Source: Syncephalis fuscata
Taxonomy: Eukaryota > Zoopagomycota > Zoopagomycetes > Zoopagales > Piptocephalidaceae
NCBI GenBank assembly: GCA_025786725.1
Contig: JAHLTZ010000020.1
Span: 124,001-188,000 of the forward strand
DNA: 64,000 bases
Reading direction: 5' to 3'
Numbering within the stretch: the first letter of the stretch is position 1; the number at the start of each line of letters is the position of its first letter. A model generated the notes under the pieces. That model searched no databases. It was not told the DNA's origin and saw only the letters and a list, made by a program, of their open reading frames with translations. Positions 1-11,013 of this stretch are shown here, in pieces. The position numbers were made by a program, and so were the translations under genes.

Positions 1-266
1 TTATGATGGCCATCTACCATTTGTAAGATGAAACTTCAGGAGAACCATAGAATGACATCATACATGTTCCATGACCATCCTCGTACATGACGTCATTAAT
101 CATAATAATTTAGTGTGACAAAAATATGACGTTGATCATGCCACCGTTTACACTAATGCTCATCATGTTACGCATACTTTATACAATTGATTCCTCACAT
201 CAATCGATAAGTATCACAAATTTATTAGTCTTGTTCCAAGTATGCATTTGTGTAAAGGTGACAACT
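1..266. other. AT-rich flank downstream of arginase
   Basis: No open frame or RNA gene could be supported here. The stretch lies directly after the arginase stop codon and should hold its 3' untranslated region. Confidence 0.5.
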
Positions 267-1587
267 CTATAAAAGAGTTTCACCAAGTGCACATCGTACT
301 AAAGAACAGCCAATTTTGACCGTTTGTTCCAACGCTTTCATATCACCTAGGGATGGATTGACTTCAACCATATCCATAGCCACTAGTTGACCGGTGGCAG
401 CGATCTCTTCGCAGATATAATGGCCTTCTCTAAAGGTAAGACCACCACGTACTGGTGTGCCTACAAAGAATAGCAGATCAAATAGATACCACGTGTTTGG
501 CAATAAAGGCATGGGTATGTGTAAGTATAGGCCATATTGTTACAATGCTTAATTATAGCAGTAACTTACCTGTACTAGGTGCTACAGTTGGATCAAGGGC
601 ATCAACATCAAAACTAAGATGGATTGGTAGGTTACGTTCGGGATTGACATGATCTAATGCCATTTCTACAACTTTGCCAATACCGTATTTATCTGAAATA
701 GGCAATAGTAAATAAATAGCAATAAATAAATAGTCATATATTATTAGTTACAGAATAAATCATTATAATTGTATTGCCATGTTGTAATACTTACCAACAT
801 CATGCATGCTAAAAGCACGAATGTTATTATCGCGTAAATCTTTTTCTCGCCTGCGTCGACATCACGCAGTCCAATGTAGACTAGACGCTCCTTTTTCAAA
901 ATAGGCTTGACCCATTCAAATCCAGGCAATGTTTTATCGCTGAATATACCAAGAAGGAAGGCCAATGGACAGCCGTGTAAATTGCCAGAATCGGTCGATT
1001 CATACGAGTTAATATCCTAGTTGATAGTGCAGTCTATTAGTACAGATGCTCTTTATAATACGCGTGTATATAGCAACTTATTTTGCTTACCGCATGAGCA
1101 TCAATCCACAGAACGCATAGGTCATCGCCATAGACGGCAGTACTACCAGCAATTGTACCAATAGCCAAACTATGGTCACCACCAAGTGTAAGGGCCAGTT
1201 CGCCTCGTTCACAATGCTGGCGTACTTGATCGGCAAGTGTTTGGTTAACGGCGGCAACAAAACGTGGCGCTTTAATCAAACCAATATCTGGATCATCGGC
1301 CGGCTTTAGCTTATCGCAATCGTTTAGCGTGTCGTTAATGGTAACCTTCCAACCAAGTTCCTTTAGTTGGTCTGGTAAGCCATACTGGTTAAGGAGAATA
1401 GGCGCGGTGTCTACACCTTCCTTTCGCTATACACCACAAGTATATACATAATATGTAAGTATGGTAATCTATTTGCTACAGCTCTACTGCTTACCTGACC
1501 AGCACTAAAGGCCGCGCCAATAATGCCGACTGTTTTAGGTTCGGCTATACGCTTATAGCTAGGCTGTGGGTTCGAGTACTGTGTCAT
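267..1587 (-). CDS. Arginase (L-arginine amidinohydrolase)
   Basis: Hydrolyses arginine to ornithine and urea. Five exons on the minus strand: 1587-1495, 1426-1091, 1016-795, 692-570 and 460-267. The manganese-binding signatures of the ureohydrolase family are visible in order: GGDHSLA, WIDAHA followed across an intron by DIN, and SFDVDALDP. The active-site loop SGNLHG and the [10 protein letters not shown] segment are also present. The product is about 320 residues, normal for arginases. The start at 1587 gives a short N terminus running into the conserved [14 protein letters not shown] start of the fold. Splice phases fit except in exon 3. After VDAGEK the frame shifts by one at the T5 run (841-845), and adding one A on the coding strand restores the family sequence DNNIRAFSM and the phase of the next junction. 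This is therefore an apparent one-base loss, probably a sequence error. Confidence 0.93.
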
Positions 1588-2136
1588 CGCTAATGAATGA
1601 ATAAACAAATGAGCAAATGAGCAAATGAGCAAGTAAGAAGGTGATAGTAAAGAGTATAGGGAAGCTAATAAGAAGGAGCGGCAAGGCTCTTGTACTGCTA
1701 CTGTATTTATATTAAACTGCTTTTCTATCTACTGCGATTGACCACTGTTACTCCTACTATTATTACAGCTGCAACTGCTGTTAAAGACTATACGTCATAG
1801 GCGCTTTCGTCATGTATATGCCCCACACCAAATATTCCTCCCTTTCTTTTTTCTATTCTTCCTTCTACTTTATATTCTATGGAAATTCATATTAAAGCAG
1901 ACAAGAGCAAGCATACCAATACAACTACTGTACATGTAAAACAGAGCACTGTAGCTATGAAGCTCTTATCTCCGTTCCGAGTATTTCCTTATATGGATTC
2001 GTGTGAGAATCACACACCACTGAATTATTTGATTTATTGGCCAAGGCCTTAATTAATTGGAATAAAATTACCAGTGCCGTTGATATCACAGCTACCATTT
2101 ATGATAAGCAATCTACATACGCCATAAATAACCATC
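1588..2136. other. Intergenic, upstream of arginase
   Basis: Expected to hold the arginase promoter. I see no conserved coding or RNA feature. A 31-codon ATG frame starting near 1957 has no recognisable character and is not called. Confidence 0.5.
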
Positions 2137-2192
2137 TGATAAGTTTATACAGTTTAGGCTAGATTGGTTACTAGAAGACTGGCACGCTATTG

Positions 2193-2421
2193 CTAGTAAT
2201 CCATTGCCTTCTTGCCTTTACGTTCAAGCTTCTCGGCCTTTCGTATCGCCCTCTGCGCCTTCTTCTCTTGTCTACGCTGTTCTTTTAGTGCACGTCGTTC
2301 TTTTTTACGTTCATCGCAAGACGATATCGAAGAAACTGACGATGCTGATGATGGTCATTAGCCCATGCTTTGGCATCAATTGCTTGGTCAAGCCATCGGC
2401 CAAGTTGATCATTAGCACGTG
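2193..2421 (-). pseudogene. Truncated duplicate of the TBCC-domain gene 3' end
   Basis: The minus strand encodes the same basic tail (QLGRWLDQ, then Lys/Arg/Glu-rich repeats, ending KAMDY and stop) as the gene at 6658-8208. About 20 nt of the Ser-rich stretch is missing compared with the copies at 8 kb and 36.8 kb, and the frame is not kept cleanly. There is no start codon or TBCC domain, so it is a fragment carried by the repeat and not a working gene. Confidence 0.8.
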
Positions 2422-2958
2422 TATATCTATATTGATTATTAATACAAAAATATGGTTGCATAAATATTTTGTTAATGTGTATATTCGGCTAATGTTTACT
2501 AATCATTGAATATAAATAAAACACGAGTATAATTACAATAACTAGATCAAAGTGAGTTAAGGCGGAATCATGATTTTATTACTACAATCTTGCATAGTCG
2601 AGTAAACACCATCAATTGCAAGATTGTTATAATATGATGCTGCCATTGAGTAAAAGGCGAGTAAATTGGAACATTGGCTGAAACTTGGTGTATAAATGGA
2701 CTAAACAACAGTTGTTGAATGGTCTTGTTTTTGCCAAATATATATCCAAAGTATGTTGGAATAAGAGTTCAATTAAGCCGCCAATGCAAATGCCCTGGAA
2801 GTATCGCCTATTCTATGTTTATAAGTAAATATGACATAGATAATAATATTAATATATAACCAGGCAATATACAATGCCACTTACCAACAATTAATACAAA
2901 TTATGAAATACATGCGAAAATAACGTATAAGCAGCGTATAATCAATTGTTACATGAAA

Positions 2959-3134
2959 TTACTTACGATCTAAATTGTTAGTTTGGTAATAAAACAGTAT
3001 TTAATTAGTTAAATAATAAACTGTTGCAATTACAACATACTACGACGAATCAGAGTTGGCTTCGCATCTACCATCACTGTACTGGCAGCGAGAGCCACGA
3101 GGATGGCGCAGACAACAGCAATAGAAAGCTTCAT
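2959..3134 (-). CDS. 34-residue secreted peptide, repeat copy A
   Basis: A very short gene. It begins MKLSIAVVCAILVA, a classic signal peptide with a basic start, hydrophobic core and small residues near a cleavage site around VDA. The mature part is only about ten residues and ends in a dibasic segment (KPTLIRR). A perfect-looking intron follows: GTATGT donor at the end of the RR codons, ACTAAC branch site and TTTAG acceptor. Splicing would end the peptide in NRK; without splicing it ends in SML. Both forms have 34 residues. Two further copies lie at 36082 and 62686 on the plus strand. No family is recognised. Coding status rests on the signal-peptide pattern and its retention in three copies. 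Confidence 0.55.
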
Positions 3135-3155
3135 GTTAATATTGATTTGCCAAAG

Positions 3156-4609
3156 AAAGTAGGCAGAATGGACAACAATTTGTTAGAATAAAGTAATAAG
3201 TAACAAGTATTTAGCAGAAAGTAAAGTGCGATGCTAATACAATCAGTTATTTGTGCGTATTGTGTAAATTTTCTAGTTATATAGTCACAATAGAACACCA
3301 GCATGCTGTATTCATAAACTATATCATTGATGTACAATGTGAACCAATAATAACATATCTATATGGTGGATTAAAGCACGGGTAACCAATATATCAATGA
3401 CGAAATATCATATAGCCAGGCCTTTGCCTTAATTTATACGGCATTTACACAATGACGCAGCGACACCACTAATACAGTTCGTATTTGATAGAAATGCATT
3501 TATCAATTGTATTTTATTGTTATACAATTCGATTATCTGGTATTAATTAACTCTATTGGTTCTAAAGAAATAGTGATGATACATTGATGTGCCTTTGTTG
3601 TTGCTTTCACCAATAATCCCAATCCCAATATCTGCATACATTTCAAACAATGTATAACACCAACACAGCAGCAGTATTGCTGTGCATAAACTAGTTGGAT
3701 TCTTCAAGCTATATCAATATACTGGCTGGTTCACCTGTGCATTTGATTTGACATTGCAGCTTTACTACAACAATGAATAGTTTATTTCTAGCACAACATT
3801 ACGAATGCTAATGCAGTCTGTGTTACTAATCATGAATGATTTGTTTTGTTTATTACTGTCAGTTATAAGTATTTTCGATAATAATATATCGTGTCTAGTT
3901 GTTGGTGTAATCTATTATTTGGCCTCAAAAAAGTAAACTGCCTAAATAACATGTAACTCTCTGTAAAAGCATTGGATTATGTCTATCAGGCTGCCCCATT
4001 TAGATAAGATTAATACTGGGCGTACAGCAGCAGTTTATGGCATACCAACCTGTACTGTCTTGCCGTGTAGATGATTCATATGGCAATAACTTGATTAAAA
4101 TAACAAGTTTACAATTTGAAATGCGTATTATACACTTTGTATTCCGACTATGTTTTTATGCTTTACAATTCAAAGCTAAGGGTGTATTGCACAATTTACA
4201 ACCATATTAGCAGTATTATTCGCTATTTATACCAGTTCCCGCCCGTTTTATTTCATAGTCGTGTGTAATAAATACTATTTACTGAGTGACATGAAGATAA
4301 ACAATGCACTAGTGTAATTTATTTAATATTATAATATATATCGCTATGTTTAGTGGTCAGAATAGCTGAGTTGTATCTATAACTAATGGCCAGTCATTAT
4401 GCTTATTGCTGACCATTGTCACAGCATTTATGTCTACCGATGTATCTATATGTCATAACTAGCTAGCGTTAGATAACTTAACAATAATCAGTTATTAATA
4501 ACCAGCCCAATAAATATTTTTAATAAACTAATAATCTCATTTACATCTATATTGCTTGTTTTACCAATATAACTCAATAAGCAAATTGAGTGCATTGTAT
4601 TAAACCATA
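3156..4609. other. AT-rich intergenic region
   Basis: No gene could be supported. A 57-codon ATG frame begins at 4037 (MAYQPVLSC), but it shows no family similarity and has no splice or codon support. Confidence 0.45.
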
Positions 4610-4835
4610 TAATAAACAGAATGTGCCTGGTATGTCATAGAATGATATATATTAATGTGGGATAGAATGGAAATGATATAGGTGAATAGAGTATATATGT
4701 GTACTGAATATATGCATACTGGATAATGAATCTATGATGATGAGTATTTTGAACCCTGACATTATTCACCACCCACCATCATGTTCAATAGATTGGATGT
4801 TAATGAATTTAGCCATTTGGCCACTAAATCACACT
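4610..4835. mobile_element. Half of a terminal-inverted-repeat element (MITE-like)
   Basis: This matches the right half of the elements at 8511-9100 and 46011-46524, including the end that reads CACCACCCACCATCATG followed by TTCAATAGATTGGATG. The matching left arm was not found upstream, so this is a solo or truncated copy. Confidence 0.65.
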
Positions 4836-4994
4836 AAATTATTAATAAAATGTCTAATAGTAATGTAGTGGTTACAGCATGAATAAATAAGATAGTATTC
4901 TCTTTATAAATATATTTTTATAAACTTAAATGTCAACTGACAATATAAATCAATATTATCTGTTTTATTCTTCCTTCGTCTAGTCTAGATAAAC

Positions 4995-6442
4995 ATGACT
5001 CAACCACTTGATAACACAAGCTCCACCACTAAAGCTGGTGCTTCAACGCATTTCTGGACTGAATTCCAAAAAGAACAAGAATGTAAGCTGGTAATTGCAC
5101 AGGAAAGGCAAGCTAACTGTTGGCGAATACATGGTGAACATTTGCAATGTAGTTATTCAGGCGGCACTCGACAGTATTCAAAGCAGTGGACGCGGCCTTG
5201 ATGACCAGTTGAGTCGGTTATTACAGCAAATTAACGCACTGCGCTCCAAAGTGACCGAAGCACTTGTTTACATTCCAACATATGATGAGCAACAATATAT
5301 GAAGGTAAGCTAGCGAAAGCAAAAAAGCTACTGTTTATATACTTCTTCTAACTTGATAAGTCAGGCACTAAACACTTTATCAGAGCAGCTTAGCCAGAAA
5401 CGTACTCGATTCGCTCCTCGTAAAAAGTTTGCTTTTCGATCACGTCCTGTTGCTTCAAGCACTGAACCAACACCCAATGTAGCATCGACATTGAGCGGTA
5501 CATCTAACAACGATATTAGTACAGCTACTGCGGCAACAGTTAGTAGCAATAGTATGACCACAAGTAATAATGCATCAGAGCAGAATATAGGTAAGTGGTT
5601 AAATATCAACTTATTGTTGTTGTTGTTGTTGTTGTTTAATTGTTATTTATTAGGTAGCGCATTTGAGATACGCGATCAATCTGGTCAATATACAGCATTA
5701 GCAGATCAACTAGCTGGTGATGTATCAAAAGCAACGCTAGCTACAAATGATTGCGCTCTAACAAACATGACCAATTGTATTATTGATCTACGCTTACCAG
5801 CGACCGATACTTCAACTGGATCCAATGCTTATCGACCACTCTCTGCGCTGCATATCCGTAAATTAAAACGGTGCATTGTACTAGTGGGTAATGTTGAAGG
5901 CTCAATTATGCTACACGAGTGCCAACAGTGTATATTTCTTATGGCATGCCGTCAAGTAGGTTATTCATTTTGACAACAACGCTTACTCAATGCTTATTGT
6001 CATTTAATATATATTTAATAGTTTCGTATGCACACATCAGATCAATGTGACATTTATATGCATTGTAGCAGCCAGCCTATTATTGAGCATTGTAATCGTA
6101 TTCGATTCGCACCACCTTCCTCTGTGTTTACTGAGCAACAGCTTAGAGTACGTATAATGATGATGATGATGATAATACAAAAACTATTATTAATAAATGA
6201 ACTAAAAATAACAATATTAGAATACAGCATTTGCTACAGAAGCAAATCGTTGGCAAGAAGTAAATGATTTTTTATGGATTAAACGACACCAAGCCTCACC
6301 AAACTGGTCACTACTAGCCGATGATGCTGTAGAGCGAACAGATACTCAGCAAGCGTTATTATGGCAAACAGCAACCACACAATTTGATAATGATAGCTCA
6401 TCGGAGCTGGAACAAAGGCTTACAACGTTTGTGCCATCATAG
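4995..6442 (+). CDS. Tubulin-binding cofactor C homologue
   Basis: Tubulin-specific chaperone C acts with cofactors D and E to release folded alpha/beta-tubulin by stimulating beta-tubulin GTP hydrolysis. Six exons: 4995-5082, 5153-5304, 5365-5590, 5654-5955, 6022-6147 and 6221-6442, all phases compatible, giving about 371 residues as in human TBCC. The N-terminal helical segment (FWTEFQKEQE) and the Ser/Thr-rich linker precede the C-terminal TBCC beta-helix. The helix shows the repeating pattern NCIIDLRLP, RCIVLVGNVEGS, HECQQCIFLMACRQFRMH, SDQCDIYMHC. The intron at 5591-5653 holds a run of TTG repeats. A second TBCC-domain gene follows 215 bp downstream in the same direction. Confidence 0.88.
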
Positions 6443-6512
6443 GATGACTAAAAATCAAAGTCATAACTAGATATTTAAAAATAAAATAATTATTGATTGA
6501 TGGAATAATTCT

Positions 6513-6532
6513 GCGTGTGTGTGTGTGTGTGC
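6513..6532. repeat. GT dinucleotide microsatellite
   Basis: A run of about nine GT units lies between the two TBCC-domain genes. It has no evident function. Confidence 0.7.
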
Positions 6533-6657
6533 GTAGTACAAATTCTTGGCAAAGTCGCTAATAAAATGGCAGTAATCGCCTGTTTAAAAAAGCTGGTCTA
6601 ATTATTTTTGTTACTATTATTCACCACAATTACTGAGCTTTACACCATTTGCTCGTC

Positions 6658-8208
6658 ATGCAACTAAAACAAGCAGAAAGCAAAGCTATGGCACAAGAAG
6701 CGGCGGTGCAAGAACAAGAACAAGAGGCAGATAACATGCAAATTGATTTGCCACCAAGTTATCATGACGCTGTTGCTGCCGTTATAGGTACGAAATCGAC
6801 TGAAGAACGAGCATTGCCACCACTGCCTTCATCAGCACCAGCTATGGGATGGCCTGCATCATCATCATCATCATCATTGTCATCAGTAGGACAGGTGTTG
6901 CATTGGCAATTGGAGAATTTACAACAAAGTAAAATACGATTAGGACTATTCGATCCAAGTCGTGGTGTTCAATATCCAGTTATACGTGCTCCATTGGAGC
7001 GTGTATCAGGTTTGTCATTTGCTGGTGTATGGGACCAGACACAGATGTCATTACGTCACTTAAAGCGATGTGCGGTTCATATCCACACGCCATCTGTGTC
7101 TATGCATCCACATCCCGTTCAATGTCAATTAAATAATATTTCGCGGTGCAGTATTGATTTGACGGGCGAACAAAGTTATTTATTTGTTGGTCTACAACTG
7201 AGTAGCATTAAAGGATCACGTGTAGCATTAGGGCCAGCACAAGGATCCGTTCGCTTGTCAAAGATTTCAAAAACGACACTAATACGCTCACCAACAGCTG
7301 CACCGCCAGCGTCATTAGTTTATAATGCATCGGCTGTCAATTTACAAGGCCCGTCTATATTTCACGCAGAAAAATTGTCACGATGCACACTTGATTTACG
7401 TTCACCAGCTACTAGTACGCAGCAAACGGCACCGTTTACAAAGGTTATACTATCGCGTTTGTCGCGCTGTGTTGTCTATCTTGATTATGTACCAGGCTCA
7501 ATTTCACTTGATAAGTGTAAACGTTGTATTGTAGTTATTCCAGGCCAGCAAATGACATTCCGCAAATGCTCGCGTGTTCGCGCGTACATTTTACCAAGTA
7601 CGGTGATTAGTACAGAGCGTACACGTAGAATACAGCTAACACCACTGTCGGGCAATACTTATCGTGAATATCAAGTAAGTTTAGCAATATATACTATTAA
7701 TTGATTTGTTAATATTATTTTATAGATGCCTGCTACTCATTTACCGCAGCCACGATCACCATGTAGTTCACCTGCTATAAATGCAACCACACCATCTACT
7801 CTCCCTGCTTCACCGCCTGATTATCATGTGCTATTTCCATCAGCTGGTGCAGCTCAATCTGATATGGACGATGATAAGGCAATGAAAAAAGTACCCGCTG
7901 CTAGCACGTCATCAGCAGAGGTTGGTATGTGGTCCACACAGAATGTGGAACAGGATACACGTGCTAATGATCAACTTGGCCGATGGCTTGACCAAGCAAT
8001 TGATGCCGAAGCATGGGCTGATGATCATCATCAGCAGTCGTCATCGGCTTCATCAGCATCGTCGATTTCTTCGATATCGTCTTGCGATGAACGTAAAAAA
8101 GAACGACGTGCACTAAAAGAACAGCGTAGACAAGAGAAGAAGGCACAGAGAGCGATACGAAAGGCCGAGAAGCTTGAACGTAAAGGCAAGAAGGCAATGG
8201 ATTACTAG
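6658..8208 (+). CDS. TBCC-domain protein with PPxY motif and basic tail
   Basis: Two exons, 6658-7674 and 7726-8208, encode 499 residues. The middle third (about residues 80-310) has the same beta-helix repeat as the upstream cofactor C: LKRCAVHI, ISRCSIDL, LSRCTLDL, LSRCVVYLDYVPGS and KCKRCIVVIPG. The N terminus is Gln/Glu-rich and contains LPPSYHDAV, a PPxY motif of the kind bound by WW domains of Nedd4-type ubiquitin ligases. The second exon encodes a Pro/Ser-rich region and a highly charged tail (KKERRALKEQRRQEKKAQR) likely to be helical. Its order beside TBCC suggests an old tandem duplication followed by divergence. The function is not known. The 3' 250 nt was copied into two repeats, at 2.2 kb and 36.8 kb. 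Confidence 0.8.
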
Positions 8209-9342
8209 CAATAGCGTGCCAGTCTTCTAGTAACCAATCTGGCCTAAACTTTATAAACTTATCAGTGGTTTATTTAGCTAGCTGTCTTATTTATGTTATG
8301 ACTATTACATTAATATTAAACAATTTAATTAACACCAAATAATATGGTGTTAGATGACTACAGTAGTAATATTCATACATTTGAACTAGACACTCGTCAT
8401 ATTGAAGATGGTGACAGGTGGTGAGAAGTATCGACAATTGAGTCATTTAATTATCTATTGTGATTTGATGGCCAAATAACTATACTTAATAGCATGTATT
8501 TTATTGAACTGATCATTCGTTCTATTGAACATGGAACTGAGTGGTGAGTGACGTCAAAGTTTAAAATATTTATTATGTAGATTTATGATCCAGTATACAT
8601 ATATCCTCATTCACTTATATCATTAACAGTGTATGTCTATACTGTTATATATCATTTTATGATATACTGAATAGATTCTATTGTTTATATGTTCAATTAC
8701 ATATAGCTTGCTAAATGAATAAGTGAATGGGTCGAAATTTATTAATAATAAGCTAGAACAAAAATAAAAACAGTTTTGGATAGAGCAAGGCTATACGAGT
8801 ATATAATGATATATAAAACGATAAATGTACGGTGAAAAGCATATAAAATGATGTTAAAGTTATAGCGTGTATAGCGTAATGAGAGGAATGAGGAAAGTAT
8901 ATAGGCGCATATAAACAATAGAATGTGTCTAGTATGGAATAGAATAGTATATAATAGTGTGGAATAGAATGGGAATGCTATATGTAAATAAGATATATGT
9001 GTACTGAATAGATGTATATTGGATAATAAATCTACAATGATGAGTATTTGATAATTGATGTCACTCACCACCCATCATTATGTTCAATAGAACAAATGTT
9101 AGTTCAACTGCGCGAATGTTATTGAATGAGTATTTGATTGCCAATATTACTGATATCACATTATTATTTTACATGACTGGAACTATAACACACTTGCTTT
9201 ACCTTTCTGTTGTCTAAATCATTTCACTTTGTTCTGTTATCGCCCTTGCGGCCATTTTAACATATAACATAGCTGAAGAAATAACATTTGGTTTACCAAT
9301 GTTTTATTTAGCTTCTGCTTTTAATCATGTTTAATAAAATAA
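7952..9342 (+). repeat. Source copy of a 1.39-kb duplication
   Basis: The last 255 nt of the TBCC-domain gene and about 1.1 kb of 3' flank, including an inverted-repeat element, reappear at 36794-38185 in the same orientation with only scattered differences. This copy is continuous with the whole gene, so it is the likely source. Confidence 0.88.
8511..9100. mobile_element. MITE-like terminal-inverted-repeat element, copy 1
   Basis: The left end reads TTCTATTGAACATGGAACTG, then GTGGTGAGTGACGTC. The right end read backwards gives TTCTATTGAACATAATGATG, then GGTGGTGAGTGACATC. Arms of about 100 bp are clear, and looser complementarity continues towards the centre. There is no transposase frame; the apparent 109-codon hydrophobic frame inside is only AT-rich sequence. 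The size (about 0.6 kb) and structure fit a non-autonomous DNA transposon. Confidence 0.72.
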
Positions 9343-9485
9343 GGGGAAAGTTAAATAATAATAAGATAATACTAGCGTGAAATCAATGTATGAAAACATT
9401 ACTACTAACACTACTACTGACCATAGTAGCTATGATAATAACGATTGTATAGACCTGTCACAAGTCATGCACTATTCTCCTCTGC

Positions 9486-10549
9486 TTATTGTTCTTTACG
9501 GTCCGACAATTGTTTTAATGCATCCAGCATCTGATTGCGTGTATTTTGTGTAAGGGCCTCAACATCTGAAGTCTCCATGCCCTTTGTAGAAATAGGAGGC
9601 AATACTATAGAAACAGTAGTATGTTAATACATTATATAATAAAAAGTAATTAATCTCAATAATAAGATAGTAACAAACCTTTAACACGAACAACACCATC
9701 GACCCAATAACGAGCTTGACCACTGTAGATATTGCTATAATTGGAGATTACAACAGGTACAATAGGCACTTGACCTTGTTGTGCCATATGAAATGCGCCC
9801 TTCTTAAATGGTAACATTGACGCGTCAGCAAGACGAGCACGCGTACCTTCTGGATACGCAAATACGCTTAGCTATATATATTATATATAGTTAGCTAATA
9901 AATTCATGTCATTCTATACTTAGTAAAGTACAATTTACCATCACTTACATTATGAGCCTTGATGTCATCCGCGGCCTTTTTAAGTGCTAACAGGGCACTT
10001 TCGTGATTTTTACGGTCAATCAAAATACCGCGGCCCAGCACAACTAATATTAAAGCAAATAAAAAAGTTAGTATTCAGCGGACATTATTATATCAGTCAT
10101 TAATAGGACGACTACAACTATTACTTACTGAAGGTACCAAGTAGTGGAACGTAACGCAATGACTTTTTAGCAACCACTACACAGTTGCGCGGCATAAGCC
10201 ACGCCATAATAAAGACATCAAGCGTTGCTTGGTGGTTGGCAACAATCACGCGAGGTTGCTCATCTGCCAAGTGTTCTGCACCTTCAATCTCGACTCGCAA
10301 GCCGGTTAGGAACGAGCAAAGCGTACACATGAACTTGGAGCTATAGTAATTAATATTGGACCGTTGTCCAATAGGTGCTAACACGATACAGAGCACCGCG
10401 CCGTACATAGTCGTCAAACCAACACTAATAAAGAAAAAGAACATTTTACGATAAAATGGATATCGTATCAATAGCGTTGCTATTATCGCCGTTACAACGG
10501 CATAGGGTAGCGGTATCGCTAGAAGAGTGGAAGCCAATTGAACAACCAT
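9486..10549 (-). CDS. 1-acyl-sn-glycerol-3-phosphate acyltransferase (PlsC/AGPAT family)
   Basis: Transfers an acyl chain to lysophosphatidic acid to make phosphatidic acid, normally at the endoplasmic reticulum. Four exons: 10549-10129, 10043-9949, 9871-9679 and 9604-9486, all phases matching, giving 275 residues. Two hydrophobic N-terminal segments (LASTLLAIPLPYAVVTAIIA and a second around FFFFISVGLT) precede the catalytic HX4D motif in NHQATLD. Later blocks are also present: GRGILIDRK, the substrate-binding YPEGTRAR, and VPIVPVVISNY. The ATG at 10549 was chosen because the frame further upstream contains no other ATG. It is close to Slc1-type enzymes in length and order. Confidence 0.92.
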
Positions 10550-10839
10550 TGTAAACAAATATAGAATCGGCAAGCAGCAAAAGTCGTAGCACTAGCAAAT
10601 CGTAACCGTTGTAACTACTAAGAAAAAGAAAGAGAGGAACAAGGCTTAGCAAGGAAAACTAAGGGAAGAAGCGATGGGCGGGATATAAGCGTGGTTTAAT
10701 AATGCTTTGATAAGTGACTAGCTTTATTGTCTTTATATCACATGGATCTGTTACTATTTGATACTATTTGAGACTAATGGCAAATAGTTGCTATTGTATA
10801 GCCATTTAATATTCCACACTCTATATAACTTAAAGGTAC

Positions 10840-10961
10840 ATGTGCGTAAAAGGGGCCACTGTCGGAGGCATTCTACCGATCTAGCGGGCCCCAACGAAGA
10901 TGCCGGTCACACGAACTTGAGTGGAAGCCGGAGGCACAAGATGCCGAATCAAAGTGTATAA
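10840..10961 (+). promoter_or_regulatory. Cluster of three short upstream ORFs before SNAPC1
   Basis: A GC-rich stretch in otherwise AT-rich DNA contains three small ATG frames: 10840 (14 codons, ending at TAG), 10900 (MPVTRT, stop at 10918) and 10941 (MPNQSV, stop at 10959). All lie upstream of the SNAPC1 start at 11014. If they are within the transcript they could restrain its translation. The same stretch has complementary GGGGCC and GGCCCC blocks that could fold into a hairpin. The transcript start is unknown. Confidence 0.35.
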
Positions 10962-11013
10962 TATAAATTCTTTTTTTCTATTTTGGTTTGCATATTAGTT
11001 TATAGCGCTAGCT

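Larger units (their letters stand above)
2137..3155 (-). repeat. Dispersed repeat, copy A (inverted)
   Basis: Read on the minus strand, this block closely matches 36065-37105. It carries the small secreted-peptide gene, about 500 bp of noncoding DNA, and then the 3' end of the TBCC-domain gene at 7956-8208. It shares with the 36 kb copy the same junction between peptide element and TBCC tail, near ATACACGTG. Similarity stops at about 2137 on one side. On the other it stops about 20 bp upstream of the peptide ATG, so this copy lacks the left 600 bp of the element. Confidence 0.85.

Noticed and set aside
4037-4210. 57-codon ATG frame (MAYQPVLSC)
   Set aside because: No family similarity or compositional contrast with its surroundings; too weak to call.
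8742-9071. 109-codon ORF inside the inverted-repeat element, near-copied at 37591-37911
   Set aside because: It overlaps the element arm, consists of AT-driven residues and is not a transposase; the two copies share it only through the segmental duplication.
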